Notes: generated by a model not told the origin, from the letters alone. A stretch of DNA of 64,000 nucleotides from Clostridiaceae bacterium (GCA_030530095.1 JAUMVO010000001.1:124001-188000); one strand, 5' to 3'; shown: positions 23,364-38,141, numbered from the stretch's first letter. Numbers and translations: made by a program.

Positions 23364-24267
23364 AATTGACGACCGACTTCCCGCGCATCACTCGCTCGAG
23401 CTGGAAAATATCTTTGTTATGACCGAAACGCGCGCGACTACTCAGGACATACGTCCGCTTAAGATTATTATTCTTAATTTAATGCCGACCAAGATTGAAA
23501 CGGAGACTCAGATTTTAAGACTTCTGAGTAATTCGCCGCTTCAGGTTGACATAGAGCTTTTGCAGGTTACCTCGCATACCTCGAAGCACACCTCGCAGGA
23601 GCACATGCTCAAATTTTACAAGACCTTTGACGACGTTAAGGAAAAGAAATTTGACGGCATGATAGTCACGGGCGCGCCCGTCGAGCTTATGGATTTCGAA
23701 GAGGTTGACTACTGGGACGAGCTTTGTGAAATATTCGACTGGGCGGCTAAAAGCGTCTACTCGACCTACAATATCTGCTGGGGCGCTCAGGCGGCGCTTT
23801 ACCACAGATACGGCGTACCGAAGCACCTGCTTGATGAGAAGAAATTCGGAATTTTCGAGCACTATCCGCTCGACCTCTACCACCCGCTTCTGCGCGGTTT
23901 TTCCGACCGCTATTTCGTTCCTCACTCACGTCACACCGAAACGAGAAAAGAGGACGTTATCAAGGTTAAGGACTTACAGATACTTTCGTATTCCGATATG
24001 GCGGGAGTGCATCTTATCAGCGATATGGCATGCCGCAATTTCTACTGTACGGGACATTCCGAGTACGACAGCGACACGCTTGCAAAGGAATATTTCAGGG
24101 ATCTGGGTAAGGGACTTGATATCAAGATGCCATACAATTATTTTCCTAACGACGACACGAGACAGGTGCCCAGAAACACCTGGCGCGGCACGGGCTGTCT
24201 GCTGTTCCAGAACTGGCTGAACTATTTCGTTTATCAGAAAACGCCTTACGATCTGAATTCCATCTGA
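23353..24267 (+). CDS. metA: Homoserine O-acetyltransferase (MetA type)
   Basis: A 304-residue MetA that activates homoserine in methionine synthesis. The GTG at 23353 gives the conserved opening [11 protein letters not shown], with AAGGTGG 5 bases upstream; an earlier GTG at 23344 is less likely. The catalytic set is at canonical positions: C142 (NICWGAQ), H235 and E237 (TGHSEYD). Residue 111 is Glu (TGAPVE), the form known to favour acetyl-CoA over succinyl-CoA, so acetyltransferase rather than succinyltransferase activity is expected. It overlaps the hemW tail and is followed by a DUF6935-type gene. Confidence 0.94.
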   Translation: MPIKIDDRLPAHHSLELENIFVMTETRATTQDIRPLKIIILNLMPTKIETETQILRLLSNSPLQVDIELLQVTSHTSKHTSQEHMLKFYKTFDDVKEKKFDGMIVTGAPVELMDFEEVDYWDELCEIFDWAAKSVYSTYNICWGAQAALYHRYGVPKHLLDEKKFGIFEHYPLDLYHPLLRGFSDRYFVPHSRHTETRKEDVIKVKDLQILSYSDMAGVHLISDMACRNFYCTGHSEYDSDTLAKEYFRDLGKGLDIKMPYNYFPNDDTRQVPRNTWRGTGCLLFQNWLNYFVYQKTPYDLNSI

Positions 24268-24285
24268 GGTTTTAAGGAGGGTATT

Positions 24286-24780
24286 ATGAACAAGGTTGAA
24301 GTTATTACGTTTGACAAGTTGCCGACGAACGTTTATGAGCTTAAGTCAATGGCGGATATGTCCACGCCGTTCAAGACGGCGGCGTTAAGCGTACTTGCGT
24401 TTCTGCAGTACGAAAACGATCCCGAAGCGACGTTTGAGATGATTGATTATCTCAAGGGACCTCAGCCACTCTCAAATCTTGACAAGCAGTTCATCCGCGA
24501 CAGACTTGAGGAAAAGGACTACGTCATCCGCTCGTATTTCGAGGGCACAAGCCCCGAGAACGACTATACGCTTCCCGACGCTCCGTACAGCATTGAGGTA
24601 AGCGACAATCCGTATTCGTATTCAAACGAGCATTACGCCACGCTTTATCTCAAATCCTCGGGCGCCGATTCGCTGCGTCAGGTTACCCTGCGCGAAAAGG
24701 GCGACGGTACCTGGTGTCTGTGGGGACACACCTTCCTGTCGGACATCCGCGTTCCCAGGTCGAAGGACCCCTGGGCGTAA
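24286..24780 (+). CDS. DUF6935-type protein
   Basis: A 164-residue acidic cytosolic protein. Its length and its ending (RQVTLREKGDGTWCLWGHTFLSDIRVPRSKDPWA pattern, conserved DIRVP..DPWA) fit the uncharacterised DUF6935 group seen in clostridia. No catalytic motif is evident. AAGGAGG lies 6 bases before the ATG, 18 bases after metA, so it is probably cotranscribed with it. A terminator follows. Confidence 0.7.
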   Translation: MNKVEVITFDKLPTNVYELKSMADMSTPFKTAALSVLAFLQYENDPEATFEMIDYLKGPQPLSNLDKQFIRDRLEEKDYVIRSYFEGTSPENDYTLPDAPYSIEVSDNPYSYSNEHYATLYLKSSGADSLRQVTLREKGDGTWCLWGHTFLSDIRVPRSKDPWA

Positions 24781-24800
24781 GCTGAATAAAAAGTAAAATT

Positions 24801-24836
24801 AAAAAGGACGGCGAATTTCGCCGTCCTTTTCGTTTT
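24801..24836. terminator. Bidirectional terminator
   Basis: AAAAGGACGGCGA (24802-24814) pairs perfectly with TCGCCGTCCTTTT (24818-24830). It serves the DUF6935-type gene and the convergent LRR/SLH gene. Confidence 0.9.
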
Positions 24837-24849
24837 GTGTATTATTGTT

Positions 24850-26913
24850 TTAATCAAACATACCTGCCTTGTCCATACGCATTATAATCGTAGCGATTTC
24901 AGCTCTCGAGGCGGTGGCGGTCGGTGCAAGCGTCGTTGCGTTCTTGCCGCTGATTATATTGTTCTGAATTGCCCAGACCATAGCGTCCTTTGCAAAGCCG
25001 CTTATGCTGCCGGCGTCTGCAAACGTGGCGAGCGTTTTCTCCGCTCCCGTAACCTCGGGTGAGCAGAAATATCTGTAAAGAATGGTTACAACCTGCTCTC
25101 TGGTTATGGCGTCGCCAACACCGAATTTGCCGTTGTTATAACCTGTCATAATGCCGTTGTATGCCGCCCAATTAACAGCGGCTGCATAATATGAGCTCTG
25201 CGCAACATCGGTCATTTTTGTTGCCATAAACGGGCTTGAAAAGACTTCCTCATCAAAACCGCTGATGCGTGAAAGCACAACTATAAAGTCCTGCCTTTGC
25301 AGTTTATCGGCGCCGCCGAAATTCCCGTTTTTATAGCCCGTAATAAAGCCTCTGTCCGAGTTGTACATTGCGGCTTCGTAATACCAAGCGTCCTCGGGCA
25401 TATCGGGGAACGATTCAACACGGTGTTCACCGTTGAAGTTGACTTTAACACTGAAGCTGTCGCTTTCCGGCAGACCGTCTGTTCTGAAGAATAATAAATA
25501 ATTCACATTCTCTTCAAACATCAGCGGTACTTCAAAATGCTCGGTAGTGGCATATCCGTACCAATATCCTTCTTGCGATTCGCTACCGATACAAATATCA
25601 ACGGCGCTGCATTCTGCCCCTTCAAACTCAAAGGTGTAAAAGCCGGTTTGTGCAACGTTAAAGTAACAATCGTAACTTGTACCGGTATCTACTGCGGGAA
25701 CGAGAAAATCGACCTGCTCGGAATCTGTCAGTGTGGGAAGCTCATCAGAGAAGCCTTCACCGCAAATCATACATTCACAGGTAACGCCTTCATCGTCATA
25801 AACGACATAATTACAATGAGTTCCGTTTTCGCAGTCATAATCGTCAATCGGAATAAACGTTAATTCATTCATATATTGAGATGTGTAAACATCAGGATAT
25901 TCTTCGGCATATGTTCCGCTATATCCTAAAACATAGTAAAGTGCGGATCTGTCAAATGCCGAGGCGGCAATTTGAGTTACGCTTTCGGGAATCAGAATCC
26001 GGTTAAGAGAACTGCACGAGAAAAACGCCCATACATCGATATTCTCAAGAGAATCCGGCAAGATTACAGATTTCAAATTGTTACAGTCTGCAAACGTTTC
26101 TTCTTTTATTGTTGTTACTCCGTTTGGAATTTCAATGTCTTTTAATCCGGAGCAGCGGTAAAAAGCGCGTTCTCCTATCTGTGTAATGCCGTCATGTAAA
26201 ACGACCTGTGAAAGCGATTCACAATATGAAAACACTTCGTTTTCCAGAGTTACAACATTGTCGGGAACCGTTATGCTTTCCAGAGATGTGCATCCATCAA
26301 AAAGGCCTGCGGAAAAAGTTGTTATTCCGCTTGGAAAGCCAACACCCGTCAAAGCAGTGCAACCCGAAAAGCAACCCGCTCCTATTTCGGTAACACTTTC
26401 GGGTATTTCAATGTATTCAAGAGAAGTGCAGCCGCTAAAAGCACCCTCGCCGATTTTTTCAATTCCGTAAGGCAAGTCAATATCGCTTAACGCTTTGCAA
26501 TTACGAAAAGCTCCGGTTGGTATATCCGTAATGCTATTCGGGACGTTTATATCAACCAACGATTTACAACCATTGAACGCATATATTCCTAAACGCTCTA
26601 TGGTTGACGGTATGGTAATTTTTGTAATTCTGCTGCAAGAATCAAAAGCAGACACTCCAATTTCAGTTACAGTATGTCCGTCAATTTCCGAAGGCACCTC
26701 AACTTCTGTCTCCGAGCCTAAATACGCACAGGCAAGAGGATCGCCCGAATAAATGCATACGGTATTGTCTTCAAGTACCTGATACTTCCACCTTCCGTCT
26801 GCACTTGTATAAACCGTAGAGTCGGCAAACGAATTAACCGCCGAAAGCGGCATAATTCCAATTACTAATACAAGCGCTAACATGATTGCTAACAGTTTCC
26901 TTGTGTTTTTCAT
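24850..26913 (-). CDS. BspA-like LRR_5 surface protein with SLH domains
   Basis: A 687-residue secreted protein. MKNTRKLLAIMLALVLVIGIM is a signal peptide. Residues about 60-320 hold some ten LRR_5 (BspA-like) repeats of 23 residues with the pattern AFxxCxxLxxIxIPxxVxxI. A Cys-containing middle region (CENGTHCNYVVYDDEGVTCECMICG) and a beta-rich domain follow. Three SLH modules end the protein (FPDMPEDAWYYEAAMYN, TDVAQSSYYAAAVNWA, FADAGSISGFAKDAMVWA), which should anchor it to secondary cell-wall polymer. AAGGAGG precedes the ATG at 26913. Adhesion or host-glycan contact is a plausible role by family. Confidence 0.88.
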   Translation of the reverse strand: MKNTRKLLAIMLALVLVIGIMPLSAVNSFADSTVYTSADGRWKYQVLEDNTVCIYSGDPLACAYLGSETEVEVPSEIDGHTVTEIGVSAFDSCSRITKITIPSTIERLGIYAFNGCKSLVDINVPNSITDIPTGAFRNCKALSDIDLPYGIEKIGEGAFSGCTSLEYIEIPESVTEIGAGCFSGCTALTGVGFPSGITTFSAGLFDGCTSLESITVPDNVVTLENEVFSYCESLSQVVLHDGITQIGERAFYRCSGLKDIEIPNGVTTIKEETFADCNNLKSVILPDSLENIDVWAFFSCSSLNRILIPESVTQIAASAFDRSALYYVLGYSGTYAEEYPDVYTSQYMNELTFIPIDDYDCENGTHCNYVVYDDEGVTCECMICGEGFSDELPTLTDSEQVDFLVPAVDTGTSYDCYFNVAQTGFYTFEFEGAECSAVDICIGSESQEGYWYGYATTEHFEVPLMFEENVNYLLFFRTDGLPESDSFSVKVNFNGEHRVESFPDMPEDAWYYEAAMYNSDRGFITGYKNGNFGGADKLQRQDFIVVLSRISGFDEEVFSSPFMATKMTDVAQSSYYAAAVNWAAYNGIMTGYNNGKFGVGDAITREQVVTILYRYFCSPEVTGAEKTLATFADAGSISGFAKDAMVWAIQNNIISGKNATTLAPTATASRAEIATIIMRMDKAGMFD

Positions 26914-27014
26914 AATAAACCTCCTTAGAAGGATAATAAACATAATACTATAAAATGCTTACAAAACAATAATACCATCAATACAGCACACTGTCAATCA
27001 GTTTTAGTGAATTT

Positions 27015-27046
27015 TTCGCTAAAACGTTAGCGAACAGTTCGCTGAA
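27015..27046. promoter_or_regulatory. Triple TTCGCT operator of the second XRE regulator
   Basis: TTCGCTAA-AACG-TTAGCGAA (27015-27034) is a perfect 8-bp inverted repeat, and TTCGCT recurs at 27038. The array overlaps the -35 region; TATAAT is at 27049-27054. This suits autorepression by the gene just downstream. It is unlike the direct-repeat site of the first XRE gene. Confidence 0.65.
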
Positions 27047-27082
27047 AGTATAATCATTACATAGGTGAAAGGCAGTGATTGT

Positions 27083-27295
27083 ATGTACAGGCGAATTCGT
27101 GATTTGCGTGAGGATAAGGATATGACGCAGACGCAGATGAGTGAGATACTTATGTGCTCGCAGAGAGTTTACTCGAATTATGAGCGCGGTGACGTTGATA
27201 TTCCTACTCATATACTTATCAAGCTTGCAGATTATCATAAGGTTTCGGTTGACTATCTGCTGGGCAGAACAGATAATCCGAAAATGAATAAGTGA
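27083..27295 (+). CDS. Small XRE-family regulator (second)
   Basis: A 70-residue single-domain helix-turn-helix protein (MYRRIRDLREDKDMTQTQMSEIL, then CSQRVYSNYERGDVDIP), ending KVSVDYLLGRTDNPKMNK. It is a paralogue of the regulator at 380, most alike in the last 15 residues, but its recognition helix differs. The ATG at 27083 gives the usual family start; a GTG at 27065 would add six residues. It has its own promoter with an overlapping operator, and a terminator after it. Target genes are not evident. Confidence 0.82.
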   Translation: MYRRIRDLREDKDMTQTQMSEILMCSQRVYSNYERGDVDIPTHILIKLADYHKVSVDYLLGRTDNPKMNK

Positions 27296-27306
27296 AGGTA
27301 AAATAT

Positions 27307-27339
27307 TGAAAATCCCCCTCGTCTGAGGGGGATTTTTGT
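27307..27339. terminator. Bidirectional terminator
   Basis: AAATCCCCCTC (27310-27320) pairs with GAGGGGGATTT (27325-27335) around GTCT, flanked by A and T tracts. It separates the XRE gene from convergent lacZ. Confidence 0.92.
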
Positions 27340-27343
27340 TTGC

Positions 27344-30499
<3,156 letters not shown>

Positions 30500-30569
30500 T
30501 CACCCTCCGTGAATTTGTATTATATACATATAAATTGCAAAATTTTTCCAAAAAAATGCGCAAAATCCC

Positions 30570-30598
30570 TTGACATTGACAAAAGTCGGATGTATAAT
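30570..30598 (+). promoter_or_regulatory. rpoB promoter
   Basis: TTGACA (30570-30575), 17 bases, TATAAT (30593-30598): a perfect consensus promoter. It implies a leader of about 160 bases. Confidence 0.92.
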
Positions 30599-30604
30599 TA
30601 ACTG

Positions 30605-30765
30605 CTATTATAATGGCGTAGAATCACCTATTGAATTTTTGCGCATTTGTAGTTTAACACAAACGCCCAATAAAATCAAGTGATTTTGCACCGTTTGAGA
30701 GCACTAATCTCCAGGCTCGTGTGAGCCTTTAAGATAAAAAATTTTTACGGAGAGTGATAAGCCTT
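30605..30765 (+). promoter_or_regulatory. rpoB leader with hairpins
   Basis: Three inverted repeats are visible: GCG(CA)TTTGT with ACAAACGC (30641-30666), AAAATCA with TGATTTT (about 30673-30688), and GGCTC-GTGT-GAGCC (30714-30727) followed by TTTAAG. rplJ-rplL, the usual upstream genes, are absent; lacZ is divergent. An attenuation or r-protein-binding role is possible but not shown. Confidence 0.45.
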
Positions 30766-33700
30766 ATGGTAAACGTTAAACCGGAAAAATTCGGTACTAC
30801 AACCCGTATGACATTCTCGAAGATCAATGAGGTTATGCAGATGCCCAACCTTATTGAGGTTCAGAAGAATTCGTACCAGTGGTTCCTTGATGTAGGTCTG
30901 CGTGAGGTGTTCCGTGATGTTGCCGATATTACGGACTTCTCGGGTAACCTTGCATTGAGCTTCATCGACTACAGGATGGACGACGCTCCCAAGTACACCG
31001 TCAAGGAGTGCAAGGAGAGAGATGCCACCTACGCCGCTCCGCTGAGAGTCACTGCAAGACTGCTCAACAAGGAGACGGGCGAAATTAAGGAAAACGAGGT
31101 CTATATGGGAGACTTCCCGATTATGACCGATTCCGGCACCTTCGTCATCAACGGCGCAGAGCGCGTAATTATTTCTCAGCTCGTACGTTCACCCAGCGTG
31201 TACTACGGTATGACGCACGACAAGACGGGTAAGGAGCTCTATTCGACGACGGTTATTCCCAACCGCGGCGCATGGCTCGAGTACGAAACCGACCAGAACG
31301 ATATCTTCTATGTCCGTATCGACAAGAACAGAAAGCTTCTCATAACAACCTTTATCAGAGCTCTCGGTCTTAACTCGAATACCGACATCCTTGAGTTCTT
31401 CGGTTACGACGACAGAATTAAGGCTACACTCGAAAGAGATACAACAATCAACACCGAGCAGGCTCTTATCGAAGTATATAAGAGACTTCGTCCCGGCGAA
31501 CCGCCCACACTTGAAACGGCACAGGCTCACCTTGACGGCTTGTTCTTTGACGCACGCCGCTATGACCTGTCAAGAGTAGGCAGATATAAGTACAACAAGA
31601 AGCTCTGCATTTCCGCGAGAATTCAGAATCATATTGCGGCAGAGCCCATAATCAGCGCGCTCACCGGTGAGGTTCTCGCCGACAAGGGCACCAAGATTAC
31701 CAAGGAGCTTGCATACAGAATCGAGCAGGAGGGTGTCAACACCGTTACTCTCGACGTTGACGGCAAAGAGGTTAAGGTTTACTCGAACTCGATGGTTGAC
31801 ATCGGCGAGTACGTTTCCTTCAAGACGGACGAGCTCGAGGCTATCGGCATCAACGAGAAGGTTCGCTTCTCCGTACTTCAGGAAATCCTTGAAAAGTGCG
31901 GCAAGGACAAGGCTGCTCTCAAGGCTGAGCTCGAGGCACGCGCCGACGACCTCATTCCTAAACATATTATAATAGACGACATCTTCGCGTCTATAAACTA
32001 TCTTAACTGCATCGCAAACGGCGTCGGCAACACCGATGATATCGACCATCTCGGCAACAGACGTATCCGTTCCGTAGGCGAACTGCTTCAGAACCAGTTC
32101 AGAATCGGTTTCTCCAGAATGGAGAGAGTTGTTAAGGAGAGAATGACTCTTCAGGCCCAGGAGCCCGATAAGCTCACACCCTCAAGCCTTATCAACATCA
32201 GACCCGTTATGGCGGCTATCAAGGAGTTCTTCGGCTCCTCGCCGCTGTCGCAGTTCATGGATCAGACCAACCCCCTTGCGGAGCTTACTCACAAGAGAAG
32301 ACTTTCCGCACTCGGCCCCGGCGGTCTTTCACGTGACCGTGCCGGATTCGAGGTTCGTGACGTTCACTACTCTCACTACGGCAGAATGTGCCCGATTGAG
32401 ACTCCCGAAGGTCCGAACATCGGCCTGATTTCATATCTTGCAACATTCGCAAAAATTAATAAGTACGGCTTTATTGAAGCTCCGTTCAGAAAGATTGACA
32501 AGAAGACCGGTAAGGTTCTCGACGAGGTTGACTATATGACCGCTGACGTTGAGGATAACTACAAGGTAGCTCAGGCTAACGAGCCTCTTGACGCGAAGGG
32601 ACACTTCGTTCACAAGAAGGTCGTTGCACGTTACCGTGAGGACTTCATGGAAATCGAAGCCGGCGAGGCTGACTATATGGACGTTTCGCCCAAGATGGTA
32701 GTTTCCGTCGCTACGGCGATGATTCCCTTCCTTGAGAACGACGACGCGAACCGTGCGCTGATGGGCTCGAACATGCAGAGACAGGCTGTTCCGCTTCTGA
32801 AGACCGATTCGCCCATCGTAGGTACCGGTATGGAATACAAGGCTGCGGTTGACTCGGGTACGGTTGTACTCGCAAAGCGCGCAGGTACCGTTACCAAGGT
32901 TGACTCTCAGAGAATCGAAATCACATCAAGAGGCAAGGTTGACACCTATGAGCTTATCAAGTTCATGCGCTCCAACCAGGACACCTGTATTAACCAGCGC
33001 CCGATCGTTTCCGAAGGCGACAAGGTTACCGAGGGCCAGGTTATCGCTGACGGTCCCGCAACCTGCAACGGTGAGATTTCACTCGGTAAGAACGCTCTTA
33101 TCGGTTTCATGACCTGGGAAGGTTATAACTACGAGGACGCTGTTCTTATTAATGAAAAGCTTGTACGTGACGACGTTTACACGTCTGTTCATATTGAGGA
33201 ATTCGAACTCGAGGCGAGAGATACCAAGCTCGGACCGGAGGAAATTACGAGAGATATTCCCAACGTCGGTGAAGACGCTCTTGCAAACCTCGACGAAAAC
33301 GGTATCATCCGCATCGGCGCCGAGGTACACTCGGGCGACATCCTTGTAGGTAAGGTTACACCCAAGGGCGAAACCGAGCTTACCGCCGAGGAAAGACTGC
33401 TTCGTGCAATCTTCGGCGAGAAGGCAAGAGAAGTCAGAGACACCTCGCTTAAGGTTCCTCACGGCGAATACGGCATCGTAGTTGACGTTGAAGTATTCAC
33501 CAGAGAAAATTCCGACGAACTCAACCCCGGCGTTAATAAGGTAGTCCGCTGCTACATCGCTCAGAAGAGAAAGCTCTCCGTCGGCGATAAGATGGCCGGC
33601 CGCCACGGTAACAAGGGCGTTGTTTCGAGAATACTTCCGCAGGAGGATATGCCCTTCCTTGACGACGGTACTCCGCTGGATATCGTGCTCAACCCGTTGG

Positions 33701-34485
33701 GCGTTCCCTCACGTATGAACATCGGTCAGGTGCTCGAGGTTCATCTCGGCTTTGCTTACAGAAAGCTCGGCCAGAAGATTGCAACTCCCGTCTTTGACGG
33801 CGCGCACGAGGCCGATATCAGAGAAGCTCTTAAGGAAGCAGGCTATAACGAGGACGGCAAGTCCTGGCTTACAGACGGCAGAACGGGACTTCGTTTTGAC
33901 AACCCCGTAACCGTAGGTGTTATGTACTTCCTTAAGCTGCACCACCTGGTTGACGATAAGATTCACGCGCGTTCAACCGGCCCGTACTCACTCGTTACCC
34001 AGCAGCCTCTGGGCGGTAAAGCTCAGTTCGGCGGTCAGCGTTTCGGTGAGATGGAAGTCTGGGCGCTCGAAGCTTACGGCGCAACCTACACACTTCAGGA
34101 AATTCTTACAGTCAAGTCCGACGACGTTGTCGGCAGAGTCAAGACCTACGAGGCTATTGTAAAGGGACAGAATGTTCCCAAGCCCGGTATCCCCGAGTCA
34201 TTCAAGGTTCTTATCAAGGAACTTCAGGCTCTCGCTCTTGACGTCAAGGTACTTGATAAGGATAATAACGAGATTGATCTTAAGCAGAACTTCGACGATG
34301 ACGACAATATGCCTATCGTTGCAAGCGACGATATGAGCTATGTCAACGACACCTCGCTTGACAACGGCTTCGTCGCCGACGAGGACGCTGAAAAAGCACT
34401 CGGTGAGGATGCTTTCAATGAATACGTAGGCGGTGAGGAAGACGACGGCTATGCCGACGGCGACTTCAACGATGACGAGTTTTAA
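30766..34485 (+). CDS. rpoB: RNA polymerase beta subunit
   Basis: A 1239-residue core RNA polymerase subunit. The rifampicin region reads [19 protein letters not shown] then [13 protein letters not shown], with the wild-type Asp, His and Ser at the usual resistance positions, so a rifampicin-sensitive form. The C-terminus carries an extra acidic tail of about 70 residues ([31 protein letters not shown]) after the conserved [14 protein letters not shown] end. The ATG at 30766 follows GGAGAG by 11 bases. It is cotranscribed with rpoC 48 bases downstream. Confidence 0.97.
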   Translation: MVNVKPEKFGTTTRMTFSKINEVMQMPNLIEVQKNSYQWFLDVGLREVFRDVADITDFSGNLALSFIDYRMDDAPKYTVKECKERDATYAAPLRVTARLLNKETGEIKENEVYMGDFPIMTDSGTFVINGAERVIISQLVRSPSVYYGMTHDKTGKELYSTTVIPNRGAWLEYETDQNDIFYVRIDKNRKLLITTFIRALGLNSNTDILEFFGYDDRIKATLERDTTINTEQALIEVYKRLRPGEPPTLETAQAHLDGLFFDARRYDLSRVGRYKYNKKLCISARIQNHIAAEPIISALTGEVLADKGTKITKELAYRIEQEGVNTVTLDVDGKEVKVYSNSMVDIGEYVSFKTDELEAIGINEKVRFSVLQEILEKCGKDKAALKAELEARADDLIPKHIIIDDIFASINYLNCIANGVGNTDDIDHLGNRRIRSVGELLQNQFRIGFSRMERVVKERMTLQAQEPDKLTPSSLINIRPVMAAIKEFFGSSPLSQFMDQTNPLAELTHKRRLSALGPGGLSRDRAGFEVRDVHYSHYGRMCPIETPEGPNIGLISYLATFAKINKYGFIEAPFRKIDKKTGKVLDEVDYMTADVEDNYKVAQANEPLDAKGHFVHKKVVARYREDFMEIEAGEADYMDVSPKMVVSVATAMIPFLENDDANRALMGSNMQRQAVPLLKTDSPIVGTGMEYKAAVDSGTVVLAKRAGTVTKVDSQRIEITSRGKVDTYELIKFMRSNQDTCINQRPIVSEGDKVTEGQVIADGPATCNGEISLGKNALIGFMTWEGYNYEDAVLINEKLVRDDVYTSVHIEEFELEARDTKLGPEEITRDIPNVGEDALANLDENGIIRIGAEVHSGDILVGKVTPKGETELTAEERLLRAIFGEKAREVRDTSLKVPHGEYGIVVDVEVFTRENSDELNPGVNKVVRCYIAQKRKLSVGDKMAGRHGNKGVVSRILPQEDMPFLDDGTPLDIVLNPLGVPSRMNIGQVLEVHLGFAYRKLGQKIATPVFDGAHEADIREALKEAGYNEDGKSWLTDGRTGLRFDNPVTVGVMYFLKLHHLVDDKIHARSTGPYSLVTQQPLGGKAQFGGQRFGEMEVWALEAYGATYTLQEILTVKSDDVVGRVKTYEAIVKGQNVPKPGIPESFKVLIKELQALALDVKVLDKDNNEIDLKQNFDDDDNMPIVASDDMSYVNDTSLDNGFVADEDAEKALGEDAFNEYVGGEEDDGYADGDFNDDEF

Positions 34486-34533
34486 CAGGAAGCACTCACA
34501 ACAAGATTTTAAGGAAGAAGGTTAATTGTTATA

Positions 34534-37500
34534 ATGGAAAATATCACCTTTGAATCAATTAAAATCGGCCTTGCCTCACCCGAGCAGATCAGAGAATGGT
34601 CATACGGCGAGGTTAAGAAGCCCGAAACCATAAACTACCGCACACTCAAGCCTGAAAAGGAAGGCCTTTTCTGCGAAAGAATTTTCGGACCCACAAAGGA
34701 CTGGGAATGCTACTGCGGTAAGTATAAGAGAATCCGTTATAAGGGCAAGATATGCGAGCGCTGCGGCGTTGAAATCACCAAGGCTAAGGTTCGCCGTGAG
34801 AGAATGGGCCACATTGAACTCGTTTCTCCCGTATCGCACATCTGGTACTTCAAGGGTATCCCGTCGAGAATGGGACTTATCCTTGATGTTTCCCCTAGAG
34901 ATCTTGAAAAGGTTCTCTATTTCTCAAGATATATCGTAACCGATCCCGGTGACACAGAGCTTGAAAAGCTCCAGATACTCACCGAGAAAGAATACCTCGA
35001 TATGAAGGAAAAGTACGAGGACGACTTCAAGGCAGGCATGGGCGCAGAGGCTATCAAGGACCTTCTCAGTCAGATAGACGTTGAAGCGCTTGCCGACTCG
35101 CTTCGCGAGGAACTCGAAGAGGCTACCGGTCAGAGAAAGACCAGAATTCTCAAGAGACTTGAGGTTGCCGAGGCATTCCGTCAGTCGGGCAACAGACCCG
35201 AATGGATGATACTCGACGTTATCCCCGTAATTCCGCCCGATATCCGTCCTATGGTTCAGCTCGACGGCGGCCGTTTTGCCACCTCGGACCTGAACGATCT
35301 TTACAGACGTGTTATCAACAGAAACAACCGTCTCAAGAAGCTGCTTGAACTTAACGCTCCCGACATCATCGTCAGAAACGAAAAGAGAATGCTTCAGGAA
35401 GCGGTTGACGCACTTATCGACAACGGCAGACGCGGCAGACCCGTTACCGGTCCCAACAACCGCGCTCTCAAATCGCTGTCCGATATGCTTAAGGGTAAGC
35501 AGGGACGTTTCCGTCAGAACCTTCTGGGTAAGCGTGTTGACTACTCAGGCCGTTCGGTTATCGTTGTAGGTCCCGAGCTTAAGATGTATCAGTGCGGCCT
35601 TCCCAAGGAAATGGCTCTCGAGCTGTTCAAGCCCTTCGTAATGAAGAGACTTGTCGAGACCGGCGCTACCGGCAATATCAAGTCAGCCAGAAAGATGGTT
35701 GAGCGTGCAAAGCCCGAGGTTTGGGACGCACTTGACGTTGTAATCAAGGGCCACCCCGTAATGCTTAACCGTGCTCCCACACTTCACAGACTCGGTATTC
35801 AGGCATACGAGCCCGTACTCGTTGAGGGCAGAGCTATCAAGCTTCACCCGCTTTCATGTACGGCGTTCAACGCGGACTTCGACGGCGACCAGATGGCAGT
35901 TCACGTTCCGCTTTCGGCTGAGGCACAGGCAGAGGCAAGACTTCTTATGCTTGCCGCCAACAACCTTCTCAAGCCGTCGGACGGACAGCCCGTTGCGGTT
36001 CCGACTCAGGATATGATACTCGGTTCGTACTACCTTACCATGGAAAAAGAGGGCGAACCCGGCGAGGGCAAGGTGTTCTCGACAGTTGACGAGGCTACCA
36101 TGGCTTACGACGAGGGCTACATCGGTCTCCATTCCAAGATTAAGGTCAGAATGACCAAGGAAATAAACGGCGAACAGGTTTCAAAGCTTGTTGAAACCAC
36201 ACTCGGTAAGATTATCTTCAACAATCCCATTCCTCAGGATCTCGGCTTTGTTGACAGAAGCGATCCCGAAAACGCCTTCAAGCTTGAGGTTGATTTCCTC
36301 GTTACAAAGAAGACTCTCGGTAAGATTATCGACAGATGCATCAAGATTCACGGCGTAAACAAGTCATCCGAGGTTCTTGACGCTATCAAGGCTCAGGGCT
36401 ACAAGTACTCGACCAAGAGCGGTATCACCGTTGCGGTTTGCGACGCTATCATCCCGCCTCACAAGAGCGACTTGCTTGCCGACGCCGAGGTTAAGGTTGA
36501 CGAAATCACCGAGCTTTACAATCAGGGCCTTCTCAGCAACTCTGAGAGAAGAAAGTACGTCATCGACGTATGGACCGATATTACAGATAAGGTTTCCAAG
36601 GGTATTAAGGAAAATCTCGGCACGACCAACCCGATTTATATGATGGTTGACTCGGGCGCCAGAGGTTCGGAATCCCAGCTTCGTCAGCTGTGCGGCATGA
36701 GAGGACTTATTGCCAACACAGCAGGTCAGGTTATCGAGGTTCCCATCAGAGCTAACTACCGTGAAGGTCTGAACGTACTTGAGTACTTCATCTCCTCGCG
36801 TGGTGCGCGTAAGGGACTTGCAGATACGGCTCTTCGTACCGCTGACTCGGGTTATCTTACCAGACGTCTCGTTGACGTTTCGCAGGATGTTATCATCCGC
36901 GAGGAAGACTGCCACTGCCACGACGGTATCGATGTTTACGATATCAAGGAGGGCAACGAGCTTATCGAAAGCCTTAAGGAAAGACTTACCGGCAGATATC
37001 TGCTCGAGGACTTCGTTGACGAAAAGACCGGCGAGGTACTCGTTTCCAAGGACGTTATGATGGGCGACGAGGAAGCTACTCTTGTTGCCGATAAGGTTAA
37101 CGCAAGAAAGAATCCCGACGACCGCAAGATCAAGATTCGCTCGCTTCTTACCTGCGAATCCGAGCACGGCGTATGCATCAAGTGCTACGGCTCGAACCTT
37201 GCGACAGGCGGCCCCGTTACAGTCGGTGAGGCTGTCGGTATCATCGCCGCTCAGTCAATCGGTGAGCCCGGTACTCAGCTTACGATGCGTACCTTCCATA
37301 CCGGCGGTGCTGCATCAAGCCAGGATATCACTCAGGGTCTTCCCAGAGTTGAGGAGCTCTTCGAGGCCAGAAAGCCCAAGACTCTCGCTATCCTTTCCGA
37401 AATCGACGGTCGTATCTCGTTCAGAGATATCAAGAAGAATGAGCATATCGTTGTTACCAACGACGAGACCGCGGAAGAAAAGTCCTACCTCATTCCTTAC

Positions 37501-38121
37501 GGCTATCATAAGAGATTCAATGCGGAAACCGACGAAAACGGCAACCCGATTTACGTAAAGAAGGGCACGGCTCTGACCGAGGGCTCGCCCAATCCGCACG
37601 ATATACTTGCCATCAACGGCATCCACGCGGTTCACGACTACCTTATCAAGGAAGTTCAGAGAACCTACCGTATGCAGGGTGTTGACATCAACGACAAGCA
37701 CATTGAGGTTATCGTCCGTCAGATGATGAGAAAGCTCAAGATTGTCGATCCCGGTTCAACACACTTCCTGCCCGGCGAAACCGTTGAGAAGGTTGACTTC
37801 AATATCGCCAACCGCAAGGCACAGGCAGAGTGCGAGCAGAAGGGCACTGAATTCGTTCCCGCAACATGCGAGCCGGTACTTCTCGGTATCACCAAGGCTT
37901 CGCTTGCTACGGATTCGTTCCTGTCGGCCGCATCCTTCCAGGAGACCACGAGAGTTCTTACCGACGCCGCTATCAAGGGCAAGGTTGATCCGCTCATGGG
38001 TCTTAAGGAGAACGTTATCATCGGTAAACTGCTTCCTTCGGGAACAGGTATGCAGTGCTACAGCGACGTAGAGCTTGAAAGCGTCTATACTGCTACAACC
38101 GAATCAGTAAACGCCGAATAA
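34534..38121 (+). CDS. rpoC: RNA polymerase beta' subunit
   Basis: A 1195-residue subunit. The N-terminal zinc site is [20 protein letters not shown], the catalytic magnesium loop NADFDGDQM, the second zinc site [19 protein letters not shown], and the bridge/trigger-loop region [28 protein letters not shown]. Standard length for Firmicutes without the large lineage insertion. AAGGAAGAAGG precedes the ATG. No terminator is evident after the stop; the str operon promoter follows within 25 bases. Confidence 0.97.
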   Translation: MENITFESIKIGLASPEQIREWSYGEVKKPETINYRTLKPEKEGLFCERIFGPTKDWECYCGKYKRIRYKGKICERCGVEITKAKVRRERMGHIELVSPVSHIWYFKGIPSRMGLILDVSPRDLEKVLYFSRYIVTDPGDTELEKLQILTEKEYLDMKEKYEDDFKAGMGAEAIKDLLSQIDVEALADSLREELEEATGQRKTRILKRLEVAEAFRQSGNRPEWMILDVIPVIPPDIRPMVQLDGGRFATSDLNDLYRRVINRNNRLKKLLELNAPDIIVRNEKRMLQEAVDALIDNGRRGRPVTGPNNRALKSLSDMLKGKQGRFRQNLLGKRVDYSGRSVIVVGPELKMYQCGLPKEMALELFKPFVMKRLVETGATGNIKSARKMVERAKPEVWDALDVVIKGHPVMLNRAPTLHRLGIQAYEPVLVEGRAIKLHPLSCTAFNADFDGDQMAVHVPLSAEAQAEARLLMLAANNLLKPSDGQPVAVPTQDMILGSYYLTMEKEGEPGEGKVFSTVDEATMAYDEGYIGLHSKIKVRMTKEINGEQVSKLVETTLGKIIFNNPIPQDLGFVDRSDPENAFKLEVDFLVTKKTLGKIIDRCIKIHGVNKSSEVLDAIKAQGYKYSTKSGITVAVCDAIIPPHKSDLLADAEVKVDEITELYNQGLLSNSERRKYVIDVWTDITDKVSKGIKENLGTTNPIYMMVDSGARGSESQLRQLCGMRGLIANTAGQVIEVPIRANYREGLNVLEYFISSRGARKGLADTALRTADSGYLTRRLVDVSQDVIIREEDCHCHDGIDVYDIKEGNELIESLKERLTGRYLLEDFVDEKTGEVLVSKDVMMGDEEATLVADKVNARKNPDDRKIKIRSLLTCESEHGVCIKCYGSNLATGGPVTVGEAVGIIAAQSIGEPGTQLTMRTFHTGGAASSQDITQGLPRVEELFEARKPKTLAILSEIDGRISFRDIKKNEHIVVTNDETAEEKSYLIPYGYHKRFNAETDENGNPIYVKKGTALTEGSPNPHDILAINGIHAVHDYLIKEVQRTYRMQGVDINDKHIEVIVRQMMRKLKIVDPGSTHFLPGETVEKVDFNIANRKAQAECEQKGTEFVPATCEPVLLGITKASLATDSFLSAASFQETTRVLTDAAIKGKVDPLMGLKENVIIGKLLPSGTGMQCYSDVELESVYTATTESVNAE

Positions 38122-38141
38122 TTCGCAAAATCAAATAATGC

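Noticed and set aside
36364-37167. 267-codon minus-strand frame in rpoC
   Set aside because: Shadow of a highly conserved gene, caused by strong codon bias.
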